A stretch of DNA of 50,999 bases, from NCBI GenBank assembly GCA_003614735.1, contig KZ992467.1, positions 1-50,999 of the forward strand. The letters run 5' to 3'. The stretch's first letter is position 1. Each line of letters starts with the position of its first letter. A model generated the notes under the pieces. That model did not search any database and was not told where the DNA came from. It saw nothing but the letters and a program-made list of their open reading frames with translations. This document shows, one piece after another, positions 1-12,900 of this stretch. Source of the DNA: Thamnocephalis sphaerospora. Taxonomy: Eukaryota > Zoopagomycota > Zoopagomycetes > Zoopagales > Sigmoideomycetaceae. The position numbers were made by a program, and so were the translations under genes.

Positions 1-91
1 TGGCTCGCTACACCACCCAAGCTGAAGGCAAGTTGAAGGCCTTGATTGGCTAGATTGAATTTTTTCCCCTTTCAGGGATTGGAGCAAATTC

Positions 92-166
92 CGCGGACAG
101 CGAGATTCGAACCCGGAGCCTTGATGACTCGAGACGGACGCCTAACACACTAGGCTAAACGACCGC
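92..166 (-). pseudogene. degenerate tRNA-like sequence
   Basis: On the minus strand this has the length and outline of an ordinary tRNA. There is a seven-base acceptor pair with one mismatch and one wobble, a GCC/GGC D arm, a TTCGAAT T loop and a T stem that is mostly paired. The anticodon arm does not form: of the five expected pairs around CTCGAGT only one is complementary. The loop would show CGA (Ser), but a serine tRNA should carry a long variable arm and this one does not. I therefore read it as a decayed tRNA or tRNA-derived element and cannot name the amino acid. Its 5' half is duplicated next to it. Confidence 0.5.
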
Positions 167-197
167 CTCTCTAACACACTAGGCTAAACGACCGCCT
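143..197. repeat. tandem duplication of a tRNA 5' half
   Basis: A 26-base block holding the D arm and 5' acceptor strand of the tRNA-like sequence occurs at 143-168 and again, identical, at 172-197, separated by three bases. The second copy has no matching 3' half, so it is a partial tandem duplication. Confidence 0.85.
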
Positions 198-252
198 ATT
201 TCCGCGTTCTCTCACAAAATCGACTAATCTTGATGTAAGGTGTGATTAATCA

Positions 253-324
253 TCCGCATTCGTCTAGTGGCTAGGATGTGGCGCTCTCACCGCCAAGGCC
301 GGGGTTCAATTCCCCGATGCGGAA
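253..324 (+). tRNA. tRNA-Glu (anticodon CTC)
   Basis: This is a complete 72-base tRNA. The acceptor TCCGCAT pairs with ATGCGGA, and the anticodon stem TGGCG/CGCCA closes a CTCTCAC loop with anticodon CTC. The T arm CGGGG-TTCAATT-CCCCG is fully paired. No intron is present. The sequence matches the standard eukaryotic tRNA-Glu pattern and carries no encoded CCA. Confidence 0.93.
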
Positions 325-329
325 TCCTT

Positions 330-1396
330 TTACTACTGAATGGTGGCGCATAGTACTTTTTACACCCAGGGCTAGGTGAATGAGCTTGTGTTGATAGAGT
401 TAGACCAAATGGTTTAGGACAAGTGGGAAGGGTCACAAAAGTAGCTGTAGTGTGTGTTAACGTCAAAAGTTTGGCCAGTGGCGCTCACCAGTACAGCCTA
501 GTCCAGAGACCGACGTCAGCGCCAATATCAAGTTGGTCATGAGAGGTATGGATTGCTAACTGCTGTGCAAACAGGCAATCCTTTGTATGTGCTCGCGTAT
601 TGATAGAGCAAGGAAAATAATAGCGCGAGTTACGGCTGCGATACAGCAGAGGATATCAGTCAAAATCCGTGGTTGCTCTGAAATGAATGGCGACAGAAGC
701 GAGTATACGCATGTACGTCAAATATCTGGTGCTTGAATGTACAGCCACGTTTACGCAGACGTGATATTGTAAACAGTAGGCAGCGCAAACATTCGCACAT
801 CTTTATTCTTCCGACAACACTTGTCAACCACCATGCGCGTCAAAGTAAAAAGTACGTGCGTGCGTGTGTGCATCTGTAGTTTGCAGGCAGAATCTCTGGA
901 CTAATCAGCCTCTGCCTCTGGCAATGCTGTATGCGCTACAGGGTTTGTAAACAGGAGGACGAGCGCGCCTGTTTATTGCTAATCACCACCTAGCTGGCAG
1001 GCAGTCGCGGTTTGGCGCTGGACGGTTGAGGATGACGTGTGCGGAATTTGCCGCAATCCGTTTGACGCCTGCTGCCCTGACTGTAAAATGCCTGGTGATG
1101 ACTGCGCATTAGGTAGGTGCATGCCAAAAGGCCGTGTGGTTTGGGCTGATACCAGCAATGGACGGTAGTTCGGGGAGAATGCAAGCACTGCTTCCACATA
1201 CACTGTATATACAAGTGGATTCGCTCGGATCAAAACCCGGACCAACAGTGTCCAATGGATAGGCGACCATGGGGTACGTCTGCTTGCACTAATGGTGTTG
1301 ATACATGGTAGAAAGCTTTGTTATTAACCTGATATGCATCAGTAATGCTAAGTTGATGTGTATCAGTGATGGCTCAACATTAGCAATATACGGTGG
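330..1396. other. intergenic, no gene recognised
   Basis: The stretch between tRNA-Glu and the 3' end of DET1 holds only short overlapping reading frames without codon bias or recognisable motifs. The start of the window (1-91) is likewise featureless. Confidence 0.5.
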
Positions 1397-4127
1397 TCAA
1401 CGCCCGCGATGCGGCAAAGTCTCTTGCGGCAGTGGAAATGGCGGTTCTGTGTGTGCCGGTTTATCCGCGCAGACTTCTCGAGCACGCGAGCGATAATGGA
1501 AAATGAAGGTGGGCGAGTTTACGAATGGATATCTCATTGGCTGCTGGATGGATATGACGAATGGCATGCATGGATGGAAGATGAACGAGTTGATTCGTCT
1601 GTGGCGGTCGCAACAAGGAGAGATAATAGCGTTGAGCTGGATCAGCGGGCGCTACAATTTGCGCGGGCGCTCAGCAATACGACAGGCAACACTTACTTGG
1701 TGGCGGGCGGTCTGTTGGGAGAGTGATTGTAGAGTTTAAAGCGCATCTGGCTGCTGCGTCGATCAAAGAATTTAACCGGATAGTCTTGCGCTTTTTGTGG
1801 TCTGTCAGCCGCGGTAGAGGGTGAGTTTTACAGTCGCAAAGTCGGGTATGGTCGTAGCAAAAGATAAGCTACCTTTCCTGTGTTAACAGCGCCTTTTCGT
1901 CGTAGGAAAAAAGCGAGTGGTCCATGTAGGGCGAGTCGCAGAACGACTGGGGCGAGCAGGGCAGCAGAGAGAGCATGTGCTTGATAGCATGCGTATAGCT
2001 GCGAGTGCGGCCGGGTTAGCGCGACGGCGGGTCTTTTGTGTAGCGGTAATGGAACCCGGACTCACCCGCCGTTCTTTGCTTCTTTCAACGCATACTGCTG
2101 CTTCTTGTGCAGTTCGCGAGCATACAGGCTGCTGCTGAACGAAGAGTAGTATTGAACAGGAAAGTTGTAGATAGGACCGCGCGCCTGATCGAATGCGCCC
2201 TCAATCAAGTGAAACATCGCGGAGGACGTGTTCTCGTGGATGGCGATGACCTGCGTGCTATGCACATTGTACACCACCAGGAAGAACGTGTGCGGATTGC
2301 CATCCAAAGCGCCCTGACGTGTGCATGAAATGAGATGATTACGGTGCGATCTCGTTGCCTGACGGCCGCCTCAGCGACTTACCTTGGCGCTCACAGCGTC
2401 TGGTGTGCAGAGACGAATGATCATGTGGTTCTCGTCAACAAACTGCGCCTTGTAAAAGACCAGTTTGGAGAAATGCGGGATCATGTGGTAAAAGTTGGCG
2501 TGTGAAGCGTGGCTGTTTGCATGTCGCTGTCAGCAGTGTTGGTGCAAAGCAACTACATTGCTACCTACCCATCCTTTTGTTCCATGGAGAATCGAAAAAT
2601 ATATGATAGAATACGCTGGTGTAAACCTGCCAATAAATGCTGGTCTTGCGACAATGGGCGCGCCGCTGCGCTTGTAGACGGCTGAAATCCCGGGGTACCG
2701 TTCGCTGAACTGGCTTGCGATGAAGAGTATGCAGGTAGCTTGCTTTCCACAGCATTACTGCCGCCATGCGCTGGCTGTAGCAACCGTGCACGCTGCTGCT
2801 GCTCTACTTCATTCATGTTCTCGGTATATTCTTGCTCCATTTTTTCTCGCAGCATCATTTCCCGTTCCTGCATCTCTGCCCGCATAACCAGGTCTGTGGG
2901 CAGCTGAACATCGCTAGGTGGTGTCGTTGCGCACCATTCACGCAACGTCCGCTCAGCACCGGCCTGGTCCATCGCCGTTAAACTGTCATCAGCTGCATTA
3001 TGCCACCCTACGCTCCTGTCCATTTGCAACATCCCAGAATCCTGTGTCATGTCGCAGAATGTCAGCAGAATAGCTCAGAGCATGCGCGGAATAGTGCTCT
3101 GCAGTCATGCGCTACCTACAGTCAACCAAAATATGTAGATTTGCTGATGATACACCGAGGTGACGGCAACTTTTCGGCCCATTACGCTAATGCCAGAATG
3201 GTACTCGAAGCGAATGTGGTCATTCTCAAAAAACTGGGTGTCTGTTATCTGCACGATGACATTTGGTGAATAGCCTGCGTCTTTGCACAAAGATAATATC
3301 TGCATACAACTTGCCTTTCCCGTAGCTGTGTTGATAACATGCAGTCGGTACGTTTCCACATTCTTGATTGCCCCCAACGTGACCGCGTGGTGATTTTGTA
3401 AAGTCTCCAAATTGCTGGCGCACATCGTGGTTGCAACAAGCATCTGTCCATTGTTAGAGTGAGTAACCTGTTGCGCAGGAGCAATGCCGTGCGGTGCACT
3501 TACAAAACGCGTATCCTCCATAAACAAGCAACAATTGCGGATCAACTTTTCGTCCTCCCGCTCGACCGCCTCAATCTCGTACTTTTGCCTAAAGAACATA
3601 CTAAATGTGTGCGTCGACAGCAGGTTAAGGCATAGAGCGACATACAATTCGCATTAGGGCAATTCGACAGTGGTGCACAAGGATATATGTCCTGTTGATG
3701 CTGGCTGTCGGGCACGGCCGATGGCTCCTTTTGCGGTGACGGGCCGATAAAGTCAAACAACAGTACGCTCCGAAGTCGTGGTGAGAATGCGACAAAGAGC
3801 TGCGAAATAATCGAACGCGCGTTAGCGTAGTCTTGTTAATCCAGCATGCATTTACAGGTGTCCTACATTGCCCTCGGGGGAGAAACGCTTGAGGATAAAC
3901 TTTTGCGGTAGTGTCACGTTGAATATAGCGTTGTTGGGACAGACGTCCAGGTAAAAGCTACGCAATCGCTGCCAATGCGTGTTGGGCGCGCCCATCATGT
4001 ATTCGCGCCGCCAGAGTCGCGGGCCCAAGCCGTGGCGCACACTGAGCGGCGAGCGTCGTGGCTTCCGCGCTAACGGGTCCGCCATGGCGGCGGCCTTTCC
4101 TTTGTCCACCCGCTCCCGCTGATACAT
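1397..4127 (-). CDS. DET1: DET1 (de-etiolated-1) homologue
   Basis: DET1 partners DDB1 in CRL4-type ubiquitin ligase complexes in animals and plants. Nine exons are proposed on the minus strand: 4127-3867, 3799-3646, 3600-3120, 3041-2569, 2512-2383, 2313-2066, 1998-1873, 1801-1697 and 1598-1397. The translation follows human DET1 in order: NTHWQRLRSFY near the N terminus, KRFSPEGN, YRLHVINTATG, RILSYIF, VDENHMIIRLCTPDAV, FFLVVYNVHSTQVIAIHENTS, SPYMDHSLFSYDEKA and FIFHPCMPFVISIQQP near the end. The protein is about 726 residues against about 550 in man. Much of the excess is a polar, glutamate-rich insert around 2700-3000. All intron phases close except exon 2 to exon 3, which is one base out with the best GT-AG pair, so that junction is uncertain. 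The start is the first ATG of the frame; an in-frame ATG lies 14 codons later. Confidence 0.9.
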
Positions 4128-6246
<2,119 letters not shown>

Positions 6247-6342
6247 GCGACCTGGTTGTTCGTATGTATGCACGCCGATGCATTTGTACTGCTACCGCCT
6301 ATTTGTGTGACTTGGTGCGCAGAAAGATGCTACGCTGCCGTA

Positions 6343-6348
6343 AATAAA
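6343..6348 (+). terminator. polyadenylation signal after HPD
   Basis: AATAAA lies about 97 bp past the HPD stop codon. Confidence 0.4.
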
Positions 6349-6746
6349 CCGACCATGTTGATTTTAAATGGCCGTCAGGCACAAGGACGGCTCGGCGATG
6401 CATGCGAGGAATGCACATTACGGTTCAGAGCACACCTTGCTCTGCACACTTTGGTCAGATGTCGCCACGAGCTGCAGTGGTTGTTTTGGGCCGGCATGAC
6501 CAAAAGCCTGATCTTTGCTCCGCAACGCATGTCTCTGATGACTTTTCCGAGCAATTGTCCCCCTCAGCTGCTCCTTTTATCCTATCTAGTTTTCACATCT
6601 GGACATGCTTGGCGTTTTGCGGCGTTTTGCAGGATGGTAGCGTGATACTGTGAGGAGACTGCAGCGTCGGTTTGTGCGTGGAACCTTCTCTGAGCGGTGT
6701 TTGTCACATATAAGCACCATACTGCAACAATGTTACATGTGTCGCA

Positions 6747-6931
6747 TTATACTCCGACCTCTTTGTTGTGCCAGGCGTAGAACGCGCATCCAATGAGAGA
6801 CGAATCCAGCCGCTCATCCTTCTTGATACGACGCTCTAGCTGCACGCAGTCATCTAGCGGGGTAGCGGAGGAATGCGCATTGCGGCATGGGATGCGAAAC
6901 AGATGGTCGTGCTTGGCAAATGTGGAAGTAC
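6747..6931 (-). CDS. candidate terminal exon of a small unidentified gene
   Basis: A minus-strand frame with coding character ends at a TAA at 6747-6749. Its last about 50 residues contain KHDHLFRIPCR, DDCVQLERRIKKDERLD and GCAFYAWHNKEVG, a charged, helix-like sequence with well-spaced cysteines. The frame has no ATG of its own. A short upstream exon starting with ATGGCGGCCATG near 7013 could be spliced on, but I found no single donor-acceptor pair I trust. I do not recognise the family; a small cysteine-containing mitochondrial protein is one possibility. It lies between HPD and the fungalysin gene, on the opposite strand to both. Confidence 0.35.
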
Positions 6932-7144
6932 ACGTGCAGTAAGTGTTGGCTGCATGGCAAGTGTGCCGGACATTGCTACATAACTAGGCAGCGCTAACAG
7001 CCCGTGGCATGGCCGCCATCACACCGTATCCTCTTGACACACCGTAACGGCACTTTTTAACGATTTCCACGTCCACGCCCTGCTGCTTGCTTCGGCTGTG
7101 CCGAGATTTGCTCCAGCCTTAGCTCCCCCCGTTTGTCCGCGCAA

Positions 7145-9214
7145 ATGACCCGCCTCGCTGTTTTGGCGCTGGCTTTTGTTAGCGTCGCCAACCTATGCAA
7201 CGCAAGGGGTACATCCACGCTGTCGCCTTCCCAGTGGCAGTCGGTGCAGAGCAGAATCCAGCCGAGCCATGCAAAGCCGGTCGGAGGATACGAAGTGCGC
7301 TCTTTTTATTCACTATCGCCTCACACCTTTGAGGTATTCCCCTTTCCCGACAAGGAGCAGCCGTCAGATGCAGCAGTCTCCAGCAAAGAACAGGAAGATG
7401 CCGCGTTCGAGTTTGTCCGGCAGAAATTAGGTATTGCAGATGATATGTACGTGTTCAAGGATTCGGACCGCATGACAAAGACCGGCGTCATGCGCGTGCA
7501 TCTTAAGCAGGCGATTGGAGGCATCGAAGTCGGCAACGGAGACATTGCCGTGCACGTCGACATGCACGGCCGTGTGGTTGCATACAGCAACAGCTTTTAC
7601 AACATTGCGGATGGTTCCAATGTCAATCTGTGGCCCGAGACGCCGCTAGACGTATCCGGAGTCCTGAAGGCATTTATTCTTTTTGCAGAGTCGATTCAGC
7701 TTGAAGTAAACGCACGAAAGGTAGCTGTAATGCTACTCAGCAACCCTCAGGACAGGGCAAGCCGCTACCTTATTCGAGGTGTTCCGCTGGTTCAGGGCGA
7801 TATTGAGGCACGACAGGCATACATACACTCAGAGAAAGGTACACTAGAGGCCGCCTGGGAGTTTTTCATCGACCTGAACAACAACTACCTTCACCCGTTT
7901 GTATCCATCAACAATCCGCGGGTAATTGCGCTGTGCGACTGGACAGCCAATGCCGGGACAGACTACAAGTATAATGTCGTCAAGCTGGGCACCCGTGATC
8001 CGGTCTTCTCAGGTCGCTCGATAGTTACTGACCCAGTTCACGGGGAGGCGTCACTGGAAGGCTGGAACAGCATCGGCGACGGCCAGGTGACCGACACCAC
8101 AATAGGCAACAATGTTCAAGCACATGCGCCGGGCCGCTGGTTTTTCAGTAGTTTGTTCCGCCCCAAGGCAACCAATGGCGTGTTTGATTTTCTGCTGGAT
8201 CTGGGCAAGCATTATATCTACAACAGGGCCGCAGCTGTCGTCAATCTATTTTACATGTGCAACATTCTGCATGACCTGTTTTATGCGTACGGCTTTACCG
8301 AAGCGACCGGAAACTTCCAGACCAACAACTGGGGAAGAGGTGGCCTAGGCAACGACGCGATCGTGGCCATTGCGCAGAGCTCGGTCTCTACGAAACCTGC
8401 ACAATTCATAACGCCACCAGATGGCATAGCGCCGCGTATGAACATGTTCATTTGGGATGTGGATGGTCAGCAACACGATACTAGCCTGTGGAACGACGTT
8501 ATCGTGCACGAGTTCACGCATGGCGTCATAAGCCGTCTGACCGGTGGCCGCTTCCACGCCGACTGCATGCAGACCTACATGGCGCGTGGTCTGGCCGAAG
8601 GTACTGCGGATTTCTCGGCAGCCTGGATGGAGATGCAAGAGGGCGACATGCCCGACATGGTGAGAGATTTCGGCAGCCATTCTGGTGCCAAATTGCAGCA
8701 GTCGATCGTCTACACGCTCGACATCAACGTCAACCCACTCACCTACGGCTGTCTTGGACACGTACTTTGGCTGATGGAGCCGCACCTTATCGGCAAAGTT
8801 TGGACCGCCGTGCTTCACGATCTCTACTGGAGCTTGACCAGTGCGCTCGGCTTTGCCGCGGACAAATTCTCGGCAGATATCACCAAGGGAAACACACTGG
8901 CGCTGCAGTTGATTGTAGACGGCATGAAGATGCAGCCATGCAATCCGACGTTTATTGAAGCGCGTGACGCAATTATACTGGCCGAGCAGCTGCTGACGTC
9001 CGGAAAGCACCGCTGTAAAGTATGGTATGCATTTGCAAAGCGAGGCCTTGGAGCACAAGCGCGGTTCAACCCTATTGGATACAAGATCATTGAGGACTTT
9101 ACACTGCCGAGCGATTGCCTGAGTGACCCTGTTGCCGTAAAATTGCGCCCGACAAAAAACGTTGAGCCCAATGAGCGTGCTAAAATGTGCGTCCACACAG
9201 TTCGACGCACCTAG
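7145..9214 (+). CDS. fungalysin, secreted M36 zinc metalloprotease
   Basis: This is an extracellular endopeptidase made as a proenzyme. The 689-residue product starts with a hydrophobic signal peptide (MTRLAVLALAFVSVANLCNA). It continues with an FTP-type propeptide (GGIEVGNGDIAVHVD, then GRVVAYSNSFY) and an M36 catalytic domain. Zinc ligands His455 and His459 and catalytic Glu456 sit in VHEFTHGVISRL, and the third ligand is expected in the following AEGTADF segment, where many fungalysins have EGWSDF. ATG at 7145 is chosen because it opens the signal peptide; the frame reaches back only four codons further, without another ATG. The gene has no introns, unlike its neighbours, and is somewhat longer than typical fungalysins of about 630 residues. 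The likely role is digestion of external protein. Confidence 0.96.
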   Translation: MTRLAVLALAFVSVANLCNARGTSTLSPSQWQSVQSRIQPSHAKPVGGYEVRSFYSLSPHTFEVFPFPDKEQPSDAAVSSKEQEDAAFEFVRQKLGIADDMYVFKDSDRMTKTGVMRVHLKQAIGGIEVGNGDIAVHVDMHGRVVAYSNSFYNIADGSNVNLWPETPLDVSGVLKAFILFAESIQLEVNARKVAVMLLSNPQDRASRYLIRGVPLVQGDIEARQAYIHSEKGTLEAAWEFFIDLNNNYLHPFVSINNPRVIALCDWTANAGTDYKYNVVKLGTRDPVFSGRSIVTDPVHGEASLEGWNSIGDGQVTDTTIGNNVQAHAPGRWFFSSLFRPKATNGVFDFLLDLGKHYIYNRAAAVVNLFYMCNILHDLFYAYGFTEATGNFQTNNWGRGGLGNDAIVAIAQSSVSTKPAQFITPPDGIAPRMNMFIWDVDGQQHDTSLWNDVIVHEFTHGVISRLTGGRFHADCMQTYMARGLAEGTADFSAAWMEMQEGDMPDMVRDFGSHSGAKLQQSIVYTLDINVNPLTYGCLGHVLWLMEPHLIGKVWTAVLHDLYWSLTSALGFAADKFSADITKGNTLALQLIVDGMKMQPCNPTFIEARDAIILAEQLLTSGKHRCKVWYAFAKRGLGAQARFNPIGYKIIEDFTLPSDCLSDPVAVKLRPTKNVEPNERAKMCVHTVRRT

Positions 9215-9268
9215 TATGTGAGCGTGATGCCTGTTTACGCGCAAGTTGCTGGCGACTTGCTGTATCGG

Positions 9269-9274
9269 AATAAA
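9269..9274 (+). terminator. polyadenylation signal after fungalysin
   Basis: AATAAA lies 55 bp past the fungalysin stop codon, within the usual distance for fungal 3' end formation. Confidence 0.45.
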
Positions 9275-9947
9275 TGACATTTAGACGACGCGCAATACGA
9301 AAACTGTTGTCGCAACAATGACTCGCCGGTGACACATCAGTGGTTTAGCGCATTAGGCGATGATGGCCAGAGTCTGCACTCTCTTGCTACTTGCCAGGTC
9401 TTGTGTGCCCTAAACAAAGCGTGTCCACATGTTCTGATTCGGGCGAGGCGTGTTGGCAATCAGACGCGGTTTTCCGACCTGCGCCAAATACACACTGTTG
9501 CGTTGCCAAATCCTGCTCATTTGTCTACTCTTCTCTGTCGCCATTTGCAAGTAGACACGGCAAAGTAATGCATGACGGCACACAGTATCCACCAAACGCT
9601 GTGACGGAGCCGCTCAGTGACAGAAATGATTACCGGGGCGGTTATAGTGGCGGGGCCAGACGCGTCAACGCCGCGACAGTGCGCGCATTTCGCGCCCGCT
9701 TTCAAGCTAAAAACTCGGCGCCGCCGTCCTTACAATGCGCTCGCCCGATAGCAACAGGGCGTATTGCGGCCACTCATGCCGTACCGTATTCTGCGAACAC
9801 CATGGCAGGCAAGTAACGCCATTTGCTATGGTATGTATTTGCTGCTGTGCTGACATAGACACACATTCCGCAGTGGCTGAATCACCACCGCAATCCAGGC
9901 CTGTACACTATGTTACAAAGTTTGCTACCATACTATACGACGGGAAC
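9275..9947. other. intergenic region before the Mms22-like gene
   Basis: No separate gene is seen. The Mms22-like reading frame is open back to an ATG at 9735, so the last 200 bases could be coding or 5' leader. The first part has only short frames without coding character. Confidence 0.4.
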
Positions 9948-12900
9948 ATGGATATTGACGGCGAGCAGCAGCAGCAGCAGGAGAAGGAGAAGGAGGAGGG
10001 CGCTTGTATATCGGCCGACGAAAATCTATACTTGCCATCGGTGGAAGATGTTTTGGCAGGTAGACAGACCATCTCACAACAGGCATGCGCAGAGCCGGCC
10101 AATGCGCCATCAAACTTGACATCTTCGCAGCTAGCAGCGCAGATGCGGCCCCGTGTGGAAATTTCAGTGAACGTTCCCCAACGATCGACAACATTGCTAG
10201 CACAGTTGTCGTCACTCCGTCTTTCCGAAGCCGCAGATAGGGCTGTAGTCAATGATGAGCGAGAAGACAGACAAACAGCGGCCGACCCGGAAGTTGTGGT
10301 GTCAGACATCAATGTAATGGCTAGAGACGAGAGCCGTAGCGGGGGAGAGCAGCCACAGCGGCACGATAGCGCAGCAATGACAGAAGAAAGCCGAACGGGC
10401 GCGCGGGTTTATTCGCTACGGCAGCGCAAGGCCATTTCACTCTTTCCGTACACGCTTAATACGTGGACACGACCGGACACACTTGCAAATACTGGATCTG
10501 CCGTAGATCTGAGTGTGCTCTATGAACCGCTGGACCCTGATCACGCACGCTGGCTCATCAACGAGGAAGAGCCAGGATACTCGAGTGATGCATCTGCAGC
10601 GCATGCAGACGATGAGGAAGAAAATTTACCGGATCGAACGAGCAGATCACAGCCATTACACCCAAATGCTGTAGCGTACGGTACGACGCCAGGAAGCAGC
10701 ACGCGTAGACGTGGAGCACGCACACGACAGCGTTTAAACCTGGGGCCTGGCTCTCGCATTGAGCGAGTAGCGCGTCGCTTAATGCGGAGATATCGCCATT
10801 TGGGCGACAGCACATCTACTTTTGCTGGCCCTGAAGCAGCAGAGAATGTACCGTCAGCACCACGGAATCACGTGCACAATTCCAATATCCATGAGTATAG
10901 CCACAAGGATCACATTGAAGCAGTACGCATGCGAAGCTCTGGAGAGAGTGGCAGCGATGAAGGCGAGGACAATGCACCGTTTTCTAAGCGTAAAACGAGG
11001 CGCGTAATTGAGTCAAGCGACACAGATATAGAGCAAAGTGATGGTATGATGCATGATTCGCGGTTACATCGTTCTCCGGTCACCGCAGAGAAACACAGCC
11101 GTCGCGCCATGCCCGTAACTGCACGCACATTACGCGGTAAGCTTCCGGCTTCCTTTATCCGTGTTAACCATCTGGACCAGTGGTCGGCTGCCGCAGCAAG
11201 TACAGCTACGCGTGTACCGCAGCCACCGCGGCGCGCTGAGGTTAGATCAATGTCTCCGAGTCCGCCCCTAGAGAATAGGTCGTCAGTGTTTCTAGCTACC
11301 GCTTTGAGCACGTCGTCTAATCCGGCACCCATATTATCTGACGCCTTCACTGATGACGAGGCCGGTTCTGTTAGCGCACAAAACGCCAGTGCGCCATCAC
11401 CGCGGTCGCCTTCCCGTGTTGTAGAAGAGGTTATTTCAGTGCTTTCGTCGAGTGACATGGAAGACAATCGCGTTGAGCCATGGCGGTGGTCAGGCGTTGC
11501 TGTCGACAAAATAGCACGTCGCCGGCACCGAGCTTCCTCGCTGGTGCGTCGTTCTAGTGGAAAACGTCGGCGGGAGCCAGTAGCTTCATACTCGACAAAG
11601 GAACGGCCTCCGTCGTTGGACTACCGTGCTGATTTCGGTATAAGGCTTCCCCGGAGCAAGCGCGCACGTCTGCACACTCCCAGGCCGCGGAATGATGCCG
11701 TTTTTCGGCGACATCGCAATCAGCTGCACGCAGGCGCTACTGCCAACGACGCGGGCATCAATGCCGATATGGCCGCAGAAGCTGCGGATTTTCTTCGCGC
11801 ATATGAGGAATTCTCTCGCTCACTGCAAGCGGACCTTGCAACACCACTGGTGCGGCCGCCGGACTTTTTGTCTGTAGCACACCGACAGATAGGTCGTCGC
11901 CACGCACAGAAGCAAATACAGTCACCAAAATTGAAGCGTACGCAGCCATCCTGTAGGCGGCGAAAGGCCATCCAACTTCACGATAAGACCGGTGGCGCCT
12001 TACCAAAGCCTCGGTGTGTCATAGTCACGTTACGCTCTCGACGCCCACAGCCGCCGCAGCGGTAAGTTAATAGCATGGTTCTCAAAGATGGAGTGACCAG
12101 CTGTTCACATTTTGTATGTACACCTATCGTAGACCGGAAAACTCGTTGAACGCGCCCAAACGGCTTAATCAAGCACAGACACTGCCACGATGCAATGATG
12201 CGTATAATATCCCAAATGGCGCTTCTACCAAACGGCTGCCCAATCGGCAACTACAGAATTCGGCTGTCGATCTTTGGAATGATATGGATATTATCGAAGA
12301 TGCTGTCGTAGATCCTAATGCCGACACAGTACACAGTTTGTGCGTAGGCGACGATACACTCGCCATTGGGCGCGTGGCCTCGCTACGGCAGCTGGCATCA
12401 GGTATTCGTTTTAGTGATACGTCCTACATTGGACGCGGCTGTCTTTCATCGCTCTTCAGCACGGCTGCTGGTGCAGCTGAATTATTGCCGCAAGATGGTG
12501 ACTACACCGTGAATTTTTTTGGAACCGAGCTTTGTTTTGACAGCGCTACAGCGGCGCAAGACACGCTGCCCACTTGCTTTACAGTATTGGAAGATACCGT
12601 GGGCGATAGCTTGACGTCTAGTAGTGAATCGCAGTCACGGCTATGGCAATGCTATCGACTACTGGAGTTTGTACGACGGTTTGTACGCACTCATAGTCTT
12701 TTAGCAGTATCGGACGTACTAGCGGTCAGCGACAATGGCGATTCTCCATCAAAAATCACATACGATAAGTTCATCCATGCTATAGAGCGTCTGGCATTTC
12801 GTCTGTGCACGCTGGTCGACACAATGGACGGACATGTTCCGGATTCAGCCGCCATACGTCTTCTTGCGTATACGCTGTGGCACACCGTGGACTGGCTGAT

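Noticed and set aside
1305..1739. Plus-strand frames of 63-105 codons near the start of the window
   Set aside because: They overlap the last exons of DET1 on the other strand, which are supported by close matching to the family.
7133..7144. Upstream start for the fungalysin gene at 7133
   Set aside because: The codon is TTG, an unlikely start in a fungal nuclear gene. The ATG at 7145 directly opens the signal peptide.
8345..9280. 311-codon minus-strand frame over the fungalysin gene
   Set aside because: It lies antisense to a well supported catalytic domain and has no recognisable motif; it is a shadow of the codon bias of the real gene.
9735..9947. N-terminal extension of the Mms22-like protein from ATG 9735
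   Set aside because: The frame is open, but the added 71 residues are cysteine-rich and unlike the rest. The later ATG at 9948 starts a typical acidic, glutamine-rich N terminus.
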